The position numbers were made by a program, and so were the translations under genes. A DNA stretch of 46,910 bases from assembly GCA_051453625.1 (NCBI GenBank), contig JBOZIK010000001.1:140589635-140636544 (forward strand), given 5' to 3'. The notes under the pieces are model-generated. The model was given only the letters and a program-made list of their open reading frames with translations. It searched no databases and was not told the origin of the DNA. This DNA comes from Welwitschia mirabilis. Taxonomy: Eukaryota; Gnetophyta; Gnetopsida; Welwitschiales. Below are positions 20,317 to 30,990 of the stretch, piece by piece (position 1 is the stretch's first letter; every line of letters begins with the position of its first letter).

Positions 20317-22755
20317 AAAACTAAAAGAAAAAAAATACCAATGAGAGGGCACATAAGATTTATAATGATTTAAAAAATCCTCCACTCCACTCTTGGTGAT
20401 CAACTTCTACCCAAGATTAATTCAAATCTTCATTAATCTCTTTTCAGGTTTATTTGTAACCTTTGCAATTAGATTTTTTTTAAGGCTTAGTCTAAATCTT
20501 TAACAAGAATGTAAAGTAGTGATAATGATATGCCATATTACACAGGTTTCACTAGATCTCTAGCTTAAGAATAGTATTACTATACTACTTGAGAAGATGG
20601 TATGATCTATAAGCATATAGTACAACTAACTTGACCAAGTATAAAATGATAAAAACATCTCTTGAGTCATCTTTGATCCAGTAGAGAATGTACCATTGAG
20701 TTCAACAATGATTTTACAATGATTTAAAATTAGTATAGTGACTTTAACTCTTGACAAATATAGAGAAGAATCTTTTTAGGGTTTTTATAAGGGAAAAGTC
20801 TCTTCAATAGATTAAAATGGGTGCTAACTAAAAGTACAAAAATATTGATGAGAAGGCACATAAGATTTATAGTAGTTTAAGAAACCCTTCACTCCAATAT
20901 CAGTGATTAGCTTCTACCCAAGCTTAATCCAGATCTTTATTAATCTCTTTCTAGATCCATTTGTAACCTTTACAATTATATTTTTTTAAGGCTTATTCTA
21001 AATCTTTAGTAAGAATATGNNNNNNNNNNNNNNNNNNNNNNNNNNNNNNNNNNNNNNNNNNNNNNNNNNNNNNNNNNNNNNNNNNNNNNNNNNNNNNNNN
21101 NNNNNNNNNNNNNNNNNNNAGTGATAATAATATGCCATATTACACAGGTTTCACTAGATCTCTAGCTCAAGAATAGTATTGATATACCAATTGAGAAGAT
21201 GGTATGATCCATAAGCATATAGTACAACTAACTTAACCAAGTATAAAATGATAACAACATTTCTTGATTCATCTTTAATCCAGTAGAGAATGTACCACTA
21301 AGTTTAACAATGATTTTACAATGATTCAAAATTAGTATACTGACTTTAACTATTGACAAATATATAGGAGAATATTTTTAGGGTTTTTATAAGGGAAAAA
21401 TCTCTTCAATAGATTAAAATGGGTGCTAACTAAAAGCACAAAAATACTGATGATAAGGCACATAAGATTTATAGTAGTTTAAGAAACCCTTCACTCCAGT
21501 CTCAGTGATTAGCTTCTACCCAAACTTAATCCAGATCTTTATTAATCTCTTTCTAGGTCCATTTGTAACCTTTACAATTAGAGTTTTTTAAGGCTCAGTC
21601 TAAATCTTTGGCAAGAATATGAAGCAGTGACGATGGTGTGTTGTATTACATAGGTTTCACCAGATCTCTAGCTCAAGANNNNNNNNNNNNNNNNNNNNNN
21701 NNNNNNNNNNNNNNNNNNNNNNNNNNNNNNNNNNNNNNNNNNNNNNNNNNNNNNNNNNNNNNNNNNNNNNNNNNNNNNGTCTAAATCTTTAGCAAGAATA
21801 TGAAGCAGTGACAATGGTGTGTTGTATTACATAGGTTTCACCAGATCTCTAGCTCAAGAATCGTATTGCTACACTACTTAAGAAGATGGTATGATCCATA
21901 AGCATATAGTACAACTGGATTAACCTAGTACAAAATGATAACAACAGGTCTTGGTTCATCTTTGGTCAGGTAGAGAATGTGCCAATGAATTCAATAATAA
22001 CTTTACAATGATTCAAAATTTGTATAGTGATTTTAACTCTAAACAAATATATAGGAGAATATTGTTAGGATTTTTACAAGTGAAAAGAATCTCTTTAACA
22101 GATTAAAATAGGTGCTAACTAAAAGCACAAAAATATCGATGAAAATGCACATAAGATTTAAGTGGTTTACAAAACCCTCCACTCCAGTCTCAGTGATTAA
22201 ATTCTACCCAAGCCTAATCCAGATCTTCATTAATATTTTTTCAAGTTCATTTATAACCTTTACAATCAGATTTTTTTTAAGGCTCAATCTAAATCNNNNN
22301 NNNNNNNNNNNNNNNNNNNNNNNNNNNNNNNNNNNNNNNNNNNNNNNNNNNNNNNNNNNNNNNNNNNNNNNNNNNNNNNNNNNNNNNNNNNNNNNGTTTA
22401 TTTATAGCCTTTACAATCAAATTCTTTTAAGGCTCAATCTAAATCTTTAGCAAGAATTAAATCAATGATAATGATGTTCCATATTGCATAGTTTTCATCA
22501 AATCTCTAGCTCAAGAATAGTATTGCTACACTGCTTAAGAAGATGGTACAATCCATAAGCATATAGTGCAATGGAATTAACCCAGTACAAAATGATAACA
22601 ACAAGTCTTGGTTCATCTTTGGTCAGGTAGAGGATGTGCTAATAAATGCAATAATGACTTTACAATGATTCAAAGGTGGTATAGTGATTTTGACTATTGA
22701 CAAATATATAGGAGAAGCTTTTTAAGATTTTTGCAAGTTAAAAGACTCTTCAATA
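20317..22755 (-). repeat. Tandem array of a ~505-base LTR module
   Basis: The segment around GGCACATAAGATTTATA recurs near 20345, 20850, 21447 and 22130 and contains conserved text such as TCACTAGATCTCTAGCTCAAGA. The first two copies are joined with no N between them, so at least part of the array is real. Allowing for duplicated gap flanks gives three copies at least. One copy is present in the other LTR (34597-35043). Confidence 0.75.
20518..21621 (+). repeat. Gap-flanking duplication: 20518-21019 and 21120-21621
   Basis: About one tandem unit long, so it cannot be told from a true extra unit of the 505-base array. Confidence 0.65.
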
Positions 22756-22959
22756 GAATAAAATGAGTGCTATAACACTAGAAAAATTTCATTTCCATCT
22801 CTGGTCGACCCCATCTAGTGTTGTTACTAAAGTTGATAACCCTTATTATCTTTTAGTTGAGCTCTTTTCTTATGGCTCCCTGTCTAGTCAACCCTTTAGG
22901 ATTAGGTTAATTTTAGGTATAGTCATCCACATATTCATTCAATCACCTCCATGTTCAAA

Positions 22960-23300
22960 AAATTACAACAATCTTTTGTGGTCTAGGTCTAATCGACTCC
23001 ACAAATATCCAGTCGACCCCTTGCTAGCATAGGATGGAAATATTTCACTCTAAGTCTAGTTGATCCCTTAGGAATTTAATGGATCTCTTGATAATCAGTT
23101 ACAAAAGTTTAATGCTCAATTCGTTTTAACTCCTTAAGAATTTATCAATCCCTTGATGATCAGCTATGACATATTGGATGTTAAGATCTGGTCAACCCAT
23201 TAAGAATATTGTTAACTCATTTGAGTTTAGTTCATTACAATGTCAGATTCAGGTGTAGTCGACTTCTTAGAAATCTAATAAATCCCTTAGAAGAAATTAA
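22960..23300 (-). repeat. Degenerate GTCGAC-type short repeats at the LTR end
   Basis: Variants of GTCGACCCCTTAAGAAT, often followed by GATCAGCTA, occur several times here and in the matching part of the other LTR (35270-35800). They look like a decayed internal repeat of the LTR. Confidence 0.5.
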
Positions 23301-23442
23301 TCTGATAAGTTTAAGTTTAATTAGTGATATAATTGTATCAAATTCTGATCTATAATGATTAATATTTTCTGCACAAGATACAACATGTTTTTTAAATAGA
23401 AAATGTTAGTTTGATATCAAATTAGTAAATATTAACTTAATA

Positions 23443-23454
23443 ATCTTCTCTTTT
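23443..23454 (-). promoter_or_regulatory. Polypurine tract of element D
   Basis: Minus strand AAAAGAGAAGAT directly precedes the LTR start, led by GTCATTAATATC. This matches the layout at the 3' LTR of element E (44977-44988). It would prime plus-strand DNA. Confidence 0.7.
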
Positions 23455-23892
23455 GATATTAATGACAAATGATACTTAGATGAAAATATTAATTTTGGAA
23501 AAAAATCCCCCTCAATTAATGCCTATTAAATTTGCAAAGTAATATTAAACATTTATATCAAGTGAAACATTTTTAGAGGGATTCAAACTTGTGTCATAAT
23601 TAAAGTAATTTGTAGTATAGTTTATAAGGCATATAAAATTCAAGATATATGTGATAAAAACATTTTATTTAAAAAAATACTTAATAGCCATTAAATTATA
23701 ATAAAAAATATTATTCATTATTAATTAAATGTGCATTAAAATATAATATCGAAGTAATACAAAGTGCATTTCTATTACTTAAATCTTGAGAAGTACAACT
23801 AAAACGTGCTCATCAAGAGAAATTACATCTGATAAAAGCTAAGAAGTAAAACTAAAATACTAATACCAAATGATAAGAAGCTAAATAAGCAA
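23455..23892 (-). other. Element D 3' non-coding stretch
   Basis: AT-rich sequence between the third ORF and the PPT; nothing recognised. Confidence 0.5.
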
Positions 23893-23931
23893 CTAACTAT
23901 TTCTCTCCATTTTAACATCAATTACAAATGA
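23893..23931 (-). other. Second purine-rich module behind the third ORF of element D
   Basis: Minus strand TTTGTAATTGATGTTAAAA then TGGAGAGAAATAG. It resembles the PPT lead but lies about 440 bases before the real PPT. The same module follows the third ORF of element E at 44630-44662. A duplicate is at about 25167-25205. Confidence 0.5.
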
Positions 23932-25043
23932 GAGAAGAAAAACAAATATAACAACATGAAAATACAACAAATAAGGGAAGATTTGTCAGATTTTTTAGCT
24001 TTTTTCTTTGATTCATCTTTAGAATTTGTTTTCTTTATTTTCATCCTCTTTTTTAGTAGCATTTTATGTTAATCTTTTAGCTTCCTCTGAAGTATCAACA
24101 ATTTCATACCTAGTTGTGATAAGAGCTTCTTTCATGTTCCTCATACGAGAGTCTATCCTCCTCAGGTATGAAAGAGTCTTTTATGGTGAGGCTTACTTGG
24201 GAGAAGGAGATTCAGAGGATTTCTTAGAACCTATAAAGATATGCAAGCAAGACAACATTACATTCCTAATGGCTAATATAGGATTGAGGGTTTTAAGTTT
24301 TAGGTGCAACTAGACTCTATACTGGCGATAGATGTTGGTAATCAACAAGAAATTTGGATGAGTTCTAGTTCTGTGATACTTAAATTAGGAGATCATATTT
24401 TTTAAAATTATGATAGGATAATAAATAGAATGTCTATTTCCTACCAAATACATCAAATATTTCATATAGTTAGAGGTCTTATCACAATAATCCACTAAAG
24501 GTGAAAAATTATAAGTAAAAATTAAATGCAAAAAATGGTACTTTGGGGTAAGGAGAGAAGTCAAAAGAGTGGTTTTTAACCTATGAATCTTATCATAAAT
24601 TTCTCTTATTACCTCTACCATATCTTTCATGGACTCATGAAGAGTTTAAAACTGATCATAATCTTCTCTAGGAAGATTTGTAATAATAGCAATAAGATTT
24701 ATAGTAACTCTCATCTTCTTCCTCAGAACCAGGGTTTCAAAGGTTTTATTATTGGCATCATAAGAAGCATTATTGTAGAAAATCCTAGTGAGAAAGAGGT
24801 AAGAAGTTCCTGAGACATTTTAAAAAAATAAAAATCAAGATCTTGTAAGAGTTGCACCACATCATAAATTTCTTTAAGTTTTGCTATAGTAACAACCCTC
24901 TCTTGGCACACAGTTTTCTTTTCAAACTTCTCAAAAAACTTCTCTATTGCTGTCTAAGATATTCCATGATAGAAATACCTTGGTTCTTTACTCATTGGAT
25001 CCTTTTATCATCTTCTAGAGGGACCTTCAACCATTTCAACCAT
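23922..25043 (-). pseudogene. Element D third ORF (ORF3), copy next to the 3' LTR
   Basis: Minus-strand ORF of about 370 codons downstream of RNase H. From the start near 25043 (MVEMVEGPSRR) it reads YFYHGIS, KFFEKFEKKTVCQERVV, then FYNNASYDANNKTFETLVLR, KKMRVTINLI, NLPREDYDQF, HESMKDMVEVIREIYDK, TSLLTPKYHFLHLIFTYNF, ending in a Lys/Ser-rich tail. The pattern matches the third ORF of element E in the same order, so it is a conserved element protein. The LVxxFYxN block recalls the putative plant transposon protein domain and the env-like third ORF of SIRE elements, but I cannot prove the family. It has stops and at least one frameshift. 23870-25044 is repeated at 25145-26319 across a 100-N gap. 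Confidence 0.65.
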
Positions 25044-25196
25044 GNNNNNNNNNNNNNNNNNNNNNNNNNNNNNNNNNNNNNNNNNNNNNNNNNNNNNNNN
25101 NNNNNNNNNNNNNNNNNNNNNNNNNNNNNNNNNNNNNNNNNNNNATGATAAGAAGCTAAATAAGCAACTAACTATTTCTCTCCATTTTAACATCAA

Positions 25197-26318
25197 TTAC
25201 AAATGAGAGAAGAAAAAGAAATATAACAACATGAAAATACAACAAATAAGGGAATATTTATTAGATTCTTTAGGTTTTTTCTCTGATTTATCTTTAGAAT
25301 TTTTTTTCTTCTTATTCATCCTATTTTTTAGTAGCCTTTTATGATGAGCTTCTAGCTTCCTCTGAAGTATCAGTAATTTCATACCTAGTTGTGATAAGAG
25401 CTTCTTTCACGTTCCTTATTCAAGAGTCTATCCTCCTTAGGTATGAAAGAGTCTTTTATGGTGAGGCTTACTTGGGAGAAGGAGATTAAGAGGATTTCTT
25501 AAAACCTCTAAAGATATGCACGTAAGACAACATCACATGCCTAATGGATAACAGAGGATTAAGGGTTTTAAGTTTCAGGTGCAACTAGACTCTATACTGG
25601 TGATAGATGTTGGTAATCAACAAGGAATATGGATGAGTTCTAGTCCTATGATACTTAAATTACGAGACCATATTTTTTAACATTATGATAGGATAATAAA
25701 TAGGATGTCTATTTCCTACCAAATACATCAAATATTTCATATAGTTAGAGGTCTCATCACAATAACCCACTAAAGGAAAGAAATTATAAATAAAAATTAA
25801 ATGCAAAAAATGGTACTTTAGGGTAAGGAGAGAAGTCAAAAGAGCGGTCTTTAACCTATGAAACTTATCATAAATTTCTCTTATTACCTCTACCTTATCT
25901 TTCATGGACTCATGAAGAGGTTAAAACTAATCATAATCTTCTCTAGGAAGATTTGCAATAATAGCAATGAGATTTAAAGTAACTCTCATCTTCTTCCTCA
26001 GAATTAGGGTTTCAAAGGTTTTATTATTGACATCATAAGAAGCATTATTGTAGAAAATCCTAGTGATAAAGATCTAAGAAGTTTCTAATACATTTAAAAA
26101 GAATAAAAATCAAGATCTTGTAAGAGTTGCACCACATCACGAAGTTCTTAGAGTTTTACTATAGCAACAACCCTCTCTTGGCACACAGTTTTCTTTTCAA
26201 AGTTCTTAGAAAACTTCTCTATTATTATCTAAGATATTCCATGATAGAAATACCTTGGTTCTTTACTTATTAGCTCCTTTTATCATCTTCTAGAGGGATC
26301 CTCAACCATTTTAACCAT
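25197..26318 (-). pseudogene. Element D third ORF (ORF3), duplicate copy before the gap
   Basis: Second reading of the same ORF, probably the same locus on an unmerged contig end. The start reads MVKMVEDPSRR at 26318. The middle part 25660-25905 is open for 81 codons and nearly the same as 24385-24630. The tail is Lys-rich (NRMNKKKKNSKDKSEKK). Upstream of the ATG (26325-26365, minus) is a pyrimidine-rich leader with TTTTTCTTACAG. Confidence 0.6.
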
Positions 26319-26616
26319 GTGGCAGGAGCTTGAAGACAAGAAAATCTGTAAGAAAAAGCTAGATCTAAAGGAGACAGGTAGCTAGAAGACGAAGAATAGG
26401 GGTTGAACTCCACTNNNNNNNNNNNNNNNNNNNNNNNNNNNNNNNNNNNNNNNNNNNNNNNNNNNNNNNNNNNNNNNNNNNNNNNNNNNNNNNNNNNNNN
26501 NNNNNNNNNNNNNNNNNNNNNNNNNNNNNNNNNNNNNNNNNNNNNNNNNNNNNNNNNNNNNNNNNNNNNNNNNNNNNNNNNNNNNNNNNNNNNNNNNNNN
26601 NNNNNNNNNNNNNNNN

Positions 26617-28012
26617 AATCCTAGTTCATTATGAAGACAAAGAAAGTTATCAAAATTCAAGGGTTTAGTGAAAATATCACCATGTTGATGATCTATACTA
26701 ACAAAATTCATAAAAATATTGTCTGTTTTCACTTGTTTTCTAAGAAAATGGTGTCTCAAGTTAATATGCTTAGTCCTAGATTATGGAATATAATTTTTAG
26801 AAATATTAATTACACTAGTATTATCACAAAAAATATGGACTTATTTAAAAAATACACCAAAATCTTTTAACATTTCCTTCACCTAAAGGAGATGGACATA
26901 GCAACTCCTTACAACTATATACTTATCTTCTATTATTAAAAGGGAAATTGAGTTTTTTCTTTTACTATTCTATCCCACTAAGCATAATCCTAATAGCAAA
27001 TAATTACTACTTGTGCTTTTTTATCATCCTTATACCTAGTGCAATTTGCATTACTAAATTCTACAAGATCAAAAAATATCTCTATTAGATATCATAATCT
27101 AAAGTTACATGTAACTTTTATATCTCTTATTATTATTATTATTTTGATAGCTTAGAGGTGTGAATCTTTTGGTTGGGTTTGGTATCTGGCACACACTGCA
27201 ACACTAAACATTATATCAGGTTTGCTTATAGTTATATAGAACAAATANNNNNNNNNNNNNNNNNNNNNNNNNNNNNNNNNNNNNNNNNNNNNNNNNNNNN
27301 NNNNNNNNNNNNNNNNNNNNNNNNNNNNNNNNNNNNNNNNNNNNNNNAGTCGACTATCCTATAATCAATTAAATGATAGATATATAAATCCTATTTCATT
27401 ATGAAGACAAAGAAAGTTATCAAAATTCAATGGTTTAGTGAAAATATCAGCATGTTAATGATCTATACTAACAAAATTCATAAAAATATTGTCTGTTTCC
27501 ACTTATTCTCTAAGAAAATGGCGTCTCAAGTTAATATGCTTAGTTCTAGATTATGCAATATAATTTTTAGAAATATTAATTACACTACTATTATCACAAA
27601 AAAAAAGGAACCTGTTTAAAAAATACATCAAAATATTTTAACATTTCCTTCACCTAAAGGAGATGGGCATAGCAACTCCTTATAGCTATATACTTATCTT
27701 CTATTATTGAAAGGGAAATTGAGTTTTTTCTTTTACTAGCCTATCCCACTAAGCATAACCCTAATAGCAAATAATTACTACTTGTGCTTTTTTATCATCC
27801 TTATACCTAGTGCAATTTACATTACTAAATTCTACAAGATCAAAAAATATCTCTATTAGATATCATAATCTAAAGTTACATGTAACTTTTATATATCTTA
27901 TTATTATTTTGATAGCTTAGAGGTGTGAATCTTTTGGTTGAGTTTGGCATCTGGCACACACTGCAACATTAAACATTATATCAGGTTTACTTATAGTTAT
28001 ATACAACAAACG
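26617..28012 (-). repeat. Gap-flanking duplication: 26617-27247 and 27387-28012
   Basis: Around the gap 27248-27347; covers RNase H of element D. Confidence 0.85.
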
Positions 28013-28117
28013 TTCTATGATATTTCTATAATGTTTTTGGTCTACTGATTTTCTGTGTTCATCTAGACTAACTCTATAAGAAGTATATATAGGTATGTCA
28101 ATTTTTTTAGCATTCAT
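26617..28117 (-). pseudogene. Element D RNase H remnant
   Basis: Copia RNase H and Pol end. From right to left: TPI-like IDIPIYTSYRVSLDE, VDQKHYRNIIERLLYITISK, PDIMFNVAVCARCQTQPKDS (28117-27917), which is the usual RT-RNase H connection, and at the end RHHFLRKQVKTDNIFMNF and HGDIFTKPLNF, NELG (26759-26617), the typical copia C-terminus. 26617-27247 is repeated at 27387-28012 across the gap 27248-27347, and a 202-N gap lies at 26415-26616. Non-functional. Confidence 0.85.
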
Positions 28118-28960
28118 AAGTTCAAATTATTTGATCAAATTCTTTGCATATTTAGATTGGGATATAAAATTTTCATTTTTTGATTACTTATTCTATAACC
28201 TAAAAAATATTCTCATCTCAAAGTGTATTATCGTGATAGTGGTAAATTCTTTTGATAAAACTTCATTAGAGGTACCAAAAATTATGTCATTCATGAAAAC
28301 TTGAATATTAATAAGATCCTTTTTTAAGTTCTTGATAAATAAAGTTTTTTCTATAGTTCCATGAATATAACCATTTTCATTTAGAAATGTGGCTCATTTT
28401 TCATACCATATCTTGGAGCTTGCTTTAGATCATATAAAGACTTTTTAAGTCTATATGCATAATTAGGTTTATCAGGATCTGTAAACCCTTGAGGTTGTTC
28501 CACATATACTTCTTCACTATGGATCCCATTTAAAAAGGAATGTTTTACATCCATTTAATAAACTTTGATATTTTTTTAAAGCTACATAAGATAAAAACAT
28601 TATAATGCTATCTAGCCTTGCTATAGGAGCAAAAGTATCACCTACATCAATATCTTCAATTTAGTTGTAGCCTTGTGCTACTCATATCACTTTGTTCTTG
28701 ATAACATTGTTTTGCTGATCACACTTGGTTTTAAAGATGCACTTTATTCCAATAAAATTTTTATTCTTTGATCTTTTAACAAGCTTACATACTTTATTTC
28801 TTTTGAATTATTGCAACTCATCTTGCATGATCATCATTCACCCTTTATGGGATTCTGCCTTTTTAAACTTCTTGGATTTAATTTATAAAACATAATAAAT
28901 GTGAGCACAAAAATTATTTATAGAATTATTTGTTCTAATATTTGAGTTGATGTCTCTAAT
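28118..28960 (-). pseudogene. Element D reverse transcriptase remnant
   Basis: Copia RT. Minus-strand blocks from right to left: EDIDVGDTFAPIARLDSI, ENGYIHGTIEKTLFIK, then NIQVFMNDIIFGTSNE, and ENFISQSKYAKNLIK. The YVDD catalytic box reads FMND: the first Asp is Asn at 28289-28291. The MDVKxAFLxG box that holds the other Asp is garbled. Several stops. Confidence 0.85.
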
Positions 28961-30790
28961 GATAGATCCTAAAGGCTAATCTTTTAGCTCTTTAAACCTT
29001 TTGGTATTGACTGCTTTAGTTGGCACTTGTTTTTCTATTTTGATTGAGCTTTCTTTTTTTGTGAAAGTGCATGGATATAAGTTTTCTTCATTGTTTAAAG
29101 GAAGAAATCTTTTGCTAACATCATCTATTTTCACATTTATTAACTTTTGCATGGTTAGGCTTATTTTCTTGAAAATATGATAAGCTCTACTTTTGGTAAA
29201 GTACCCCAAAAAGATAGCTTCATCAGCCTTTAATCCAAATTTACTTAAGTGTTCTCTATTCTTTAACAGAAAGAACTTACTCTTAAAAACTCCAAAGTAT
29301 GAAACATTTGGTTGTCTTCCTTTTTAATGTCATAATGATTTAGTAAGTAGTGTTGATAGCTTTAGTCCAAAACATTTTTGGAACCTCCTTATTACTCAAC
29401 ATTGTTCTTGTCATTTCTTAGAGGACTATATTTTTCCTGTTAGCAATGCCATTTTGTTGAGGCATTTTAGAAGCTTAGAACTAGTGTTCAATACCATTAA
29501 CAATATAATATTTTTCAAACAAATGATTTTCAAACCCTCCACCATGATGGCTTCTAAATTTTTTAATTGTATAACCTTTCTTATTTTGAATTTTGTTGCA
29601 TATTTTAAATCAATTTTTATATGTCTTATATTTGTTTGCAAGAAATGCAACCCAAAGATATCTTGAGTAGTCATCAATCATAGTTAAAAAATAGCATGTC
29701 CCCCCTAAAATTTGTGTTTGAACTAGACCTACCAAGTTCATATGAATAATATCTAAAGGCATTATTGTGGAAACTTGGTTTATAGTTTTGTATGATGTTT
29801 TTAATTAATTTCCTTTTTGGCACACATCACAAAGATCATCTNNNNNNNNNNNNNNNNNNNNNNNNNNNNNNNNNNNNNNNNNNNNNNNNNNNNNNNNNNN
29901 NNNNNNNNNNNNNNNNNNNNNNNNNNNNNNNNNNNNNNNNNCAAAGGTCATAATGATTTTTATCCATTCCTAGTCTAAGGTAAACTTTATTTATGATATA
30001 GTAAGTAGTGTTGATAGCTTTAGTCCAAAACATTTTTGGAACCTCCTTATTATTCAACATTGTTCTTGTCATTTCTTAGAGGACTCTATTTTCCTTACTA
30101 GCAATGCCATTTTGTTGAGGCATTTTAGAAGCTTAGAATTAGTGTTCAATACCATTAACAATATAATATTTTTTAAACAAATGATTTTCAAACTCTCCAC
30201 CATGATGTCTTCTAATTTTCTTAATTGTATACCTCTCTTATTTTGAATTTTGTTACATATTTTAAATCAATGTTTATATGTCTTATATGTATTTGCAAGA
30301 AATGCAACCCAAGTATATCTTGAGTAGTCATCAATCATAATTAAAAAAATAGCATTTCCCCCCTAAAATTTGTGTTTGAACTAGACCTACCAAGTTCATA
30401 TGAATAATCTCTAAAGGCATTATTGTGGAAATTTGGTTTATAGTTTTGTGTGATGTTTTTACTTGTCTTTCTTTTTGTCATGCATCACAAAGATCATCTT
30501 TTAATATTAAGTTTTATAATTACTTTGAAAAATCTCTTTTTTAATAATTATTTTTAAATGATCATAGTTTACATAACCTAAACATTTATGCCATAGTTCT
30601 TCTTGGTTTACATGAGAAAAATAAGAAGCAAAAAACATTTAATCAATACTATAGACATCACCTATTCTATTTACTTTGATAATAATATCATTTATTTTAT
30701 CATGTCTAACTTCTCATTCCATACTGTTGAAAACAACCTTGTAACCTTTATTACAAATTTAACTAATGCCAAGTAAATTATGTTTTAAAC
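28961..30790 (-). pseudogene. Element D integrase remnant with pre-integrase domain
   Basis: Copia integrase. Right to left: KINEVLYVNRLKHNLL (about 30790, pre-integrase), IIHMNLVGLVQTQ (first-Asp region), KFRSHHGGGFENHLFEKY, PQQNGIA with RKN, MTRTML then FWTKAINTTYYIINKVY (30072 onward), and MGYFTKSRAYHIF at 29209. The three catalytic acids are all changed: the first Asp is Asn (29736-29738 and 30394-30396), the second is His, and the Glu is Asn or Ser in the two copies. Region 29327-29841 is repeated at 29942-30500; the first copy lacks about 45 bases present in the second. Confidence 0.85.
29327..30500 (-). repeat. Gap-flanking duplication: 29327-29841 and 29942-30500
   Basis: Around the gap 29842-29941; covers integrase of element D, with an indel of about 45 bases. 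Confidence 0.85.
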
Positions 30791-30829
30791 GATTAACATA
30801 TAAAACCTCATTTATTTTGGGTAAGTTAC

Positions 30830-30990
30830 TTCCATAAATTCTTTTGATTCTTTAGATTTTGGCTCTTTCATTGTCATTAAAAGTAACTTCATCACCATCA
30901 AAGTTATTTAGTTGTTTGAATTTAGACTTATCTTCCATCATCTGGTGAGAGCATTCACTATTACGAGTTAGTTCTTTTTAACACCTTAAA
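30830..30990 (-). pseudogene. Element D aspartic protease remnant
   Basis: Minus strand reads NSECSHQMMEDKSKFKQL, NNFDGDEVTFNDNERAKI, matching the copia retropepsin pattern DSGCSRHMTGDKS...F.GG.VTFGDN..G. The catalytic DSG reads NSE, with the Asp replaced by Asn at 30960-30962. Element E has the same Asp to Asn change. Confidence 0.8.

Larger units (their letters stand above)
20175..23442 (-). repeat. Element D 3' LTR, enlarged by internal tandem repeats
   Basis: On the plus strand it runs from TAAAGGATTG (TG to TA at the terminus) to ATTAACTTAATA. It matches the right-hand LTR at 34443-35954 along its length but contains several copies of a 505-base module that the right LTR has once. Gaps 21020-21119, 21679-21778 and 22296-22395 lie within it. 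Confidence 0.8.
23870..26319 (-). repeat. Gap-flanking duplication: 23870-25044 and 25145-26319
   Basis: 1175 bases each, around the gap 25045-25144; covers ORF3 of element D. Confidence 0.85.

Noticed and set aside
20317-22755. Regular repeats, as for a CRISPR array
   Set aside because: Units are about 505 bases with no spacers and match an LTR; the genome is eukaryotic.
22763-23032. 89-residue plus-strand open frame
   Set aside because: Lies in the LTR of element D, in its short-repeat part; the matching part of the other LTR is not open.
24026-24313. 95-residue plus-strand open frame
   Set aside because: Antisense to the third ORF of element D; no homology of its own that I can see.
23870-26319. 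Two third-ORF genes in tandem in element D
   Set aside because: The copies meet exactly at a 100-N gap, as at the other gaps; likely one gene.
27125-27150. Short TTA microsatellite
   Set aside because: Ordinary simple repeat in AT-rich DNA; also present in shorter form in the duplicate.
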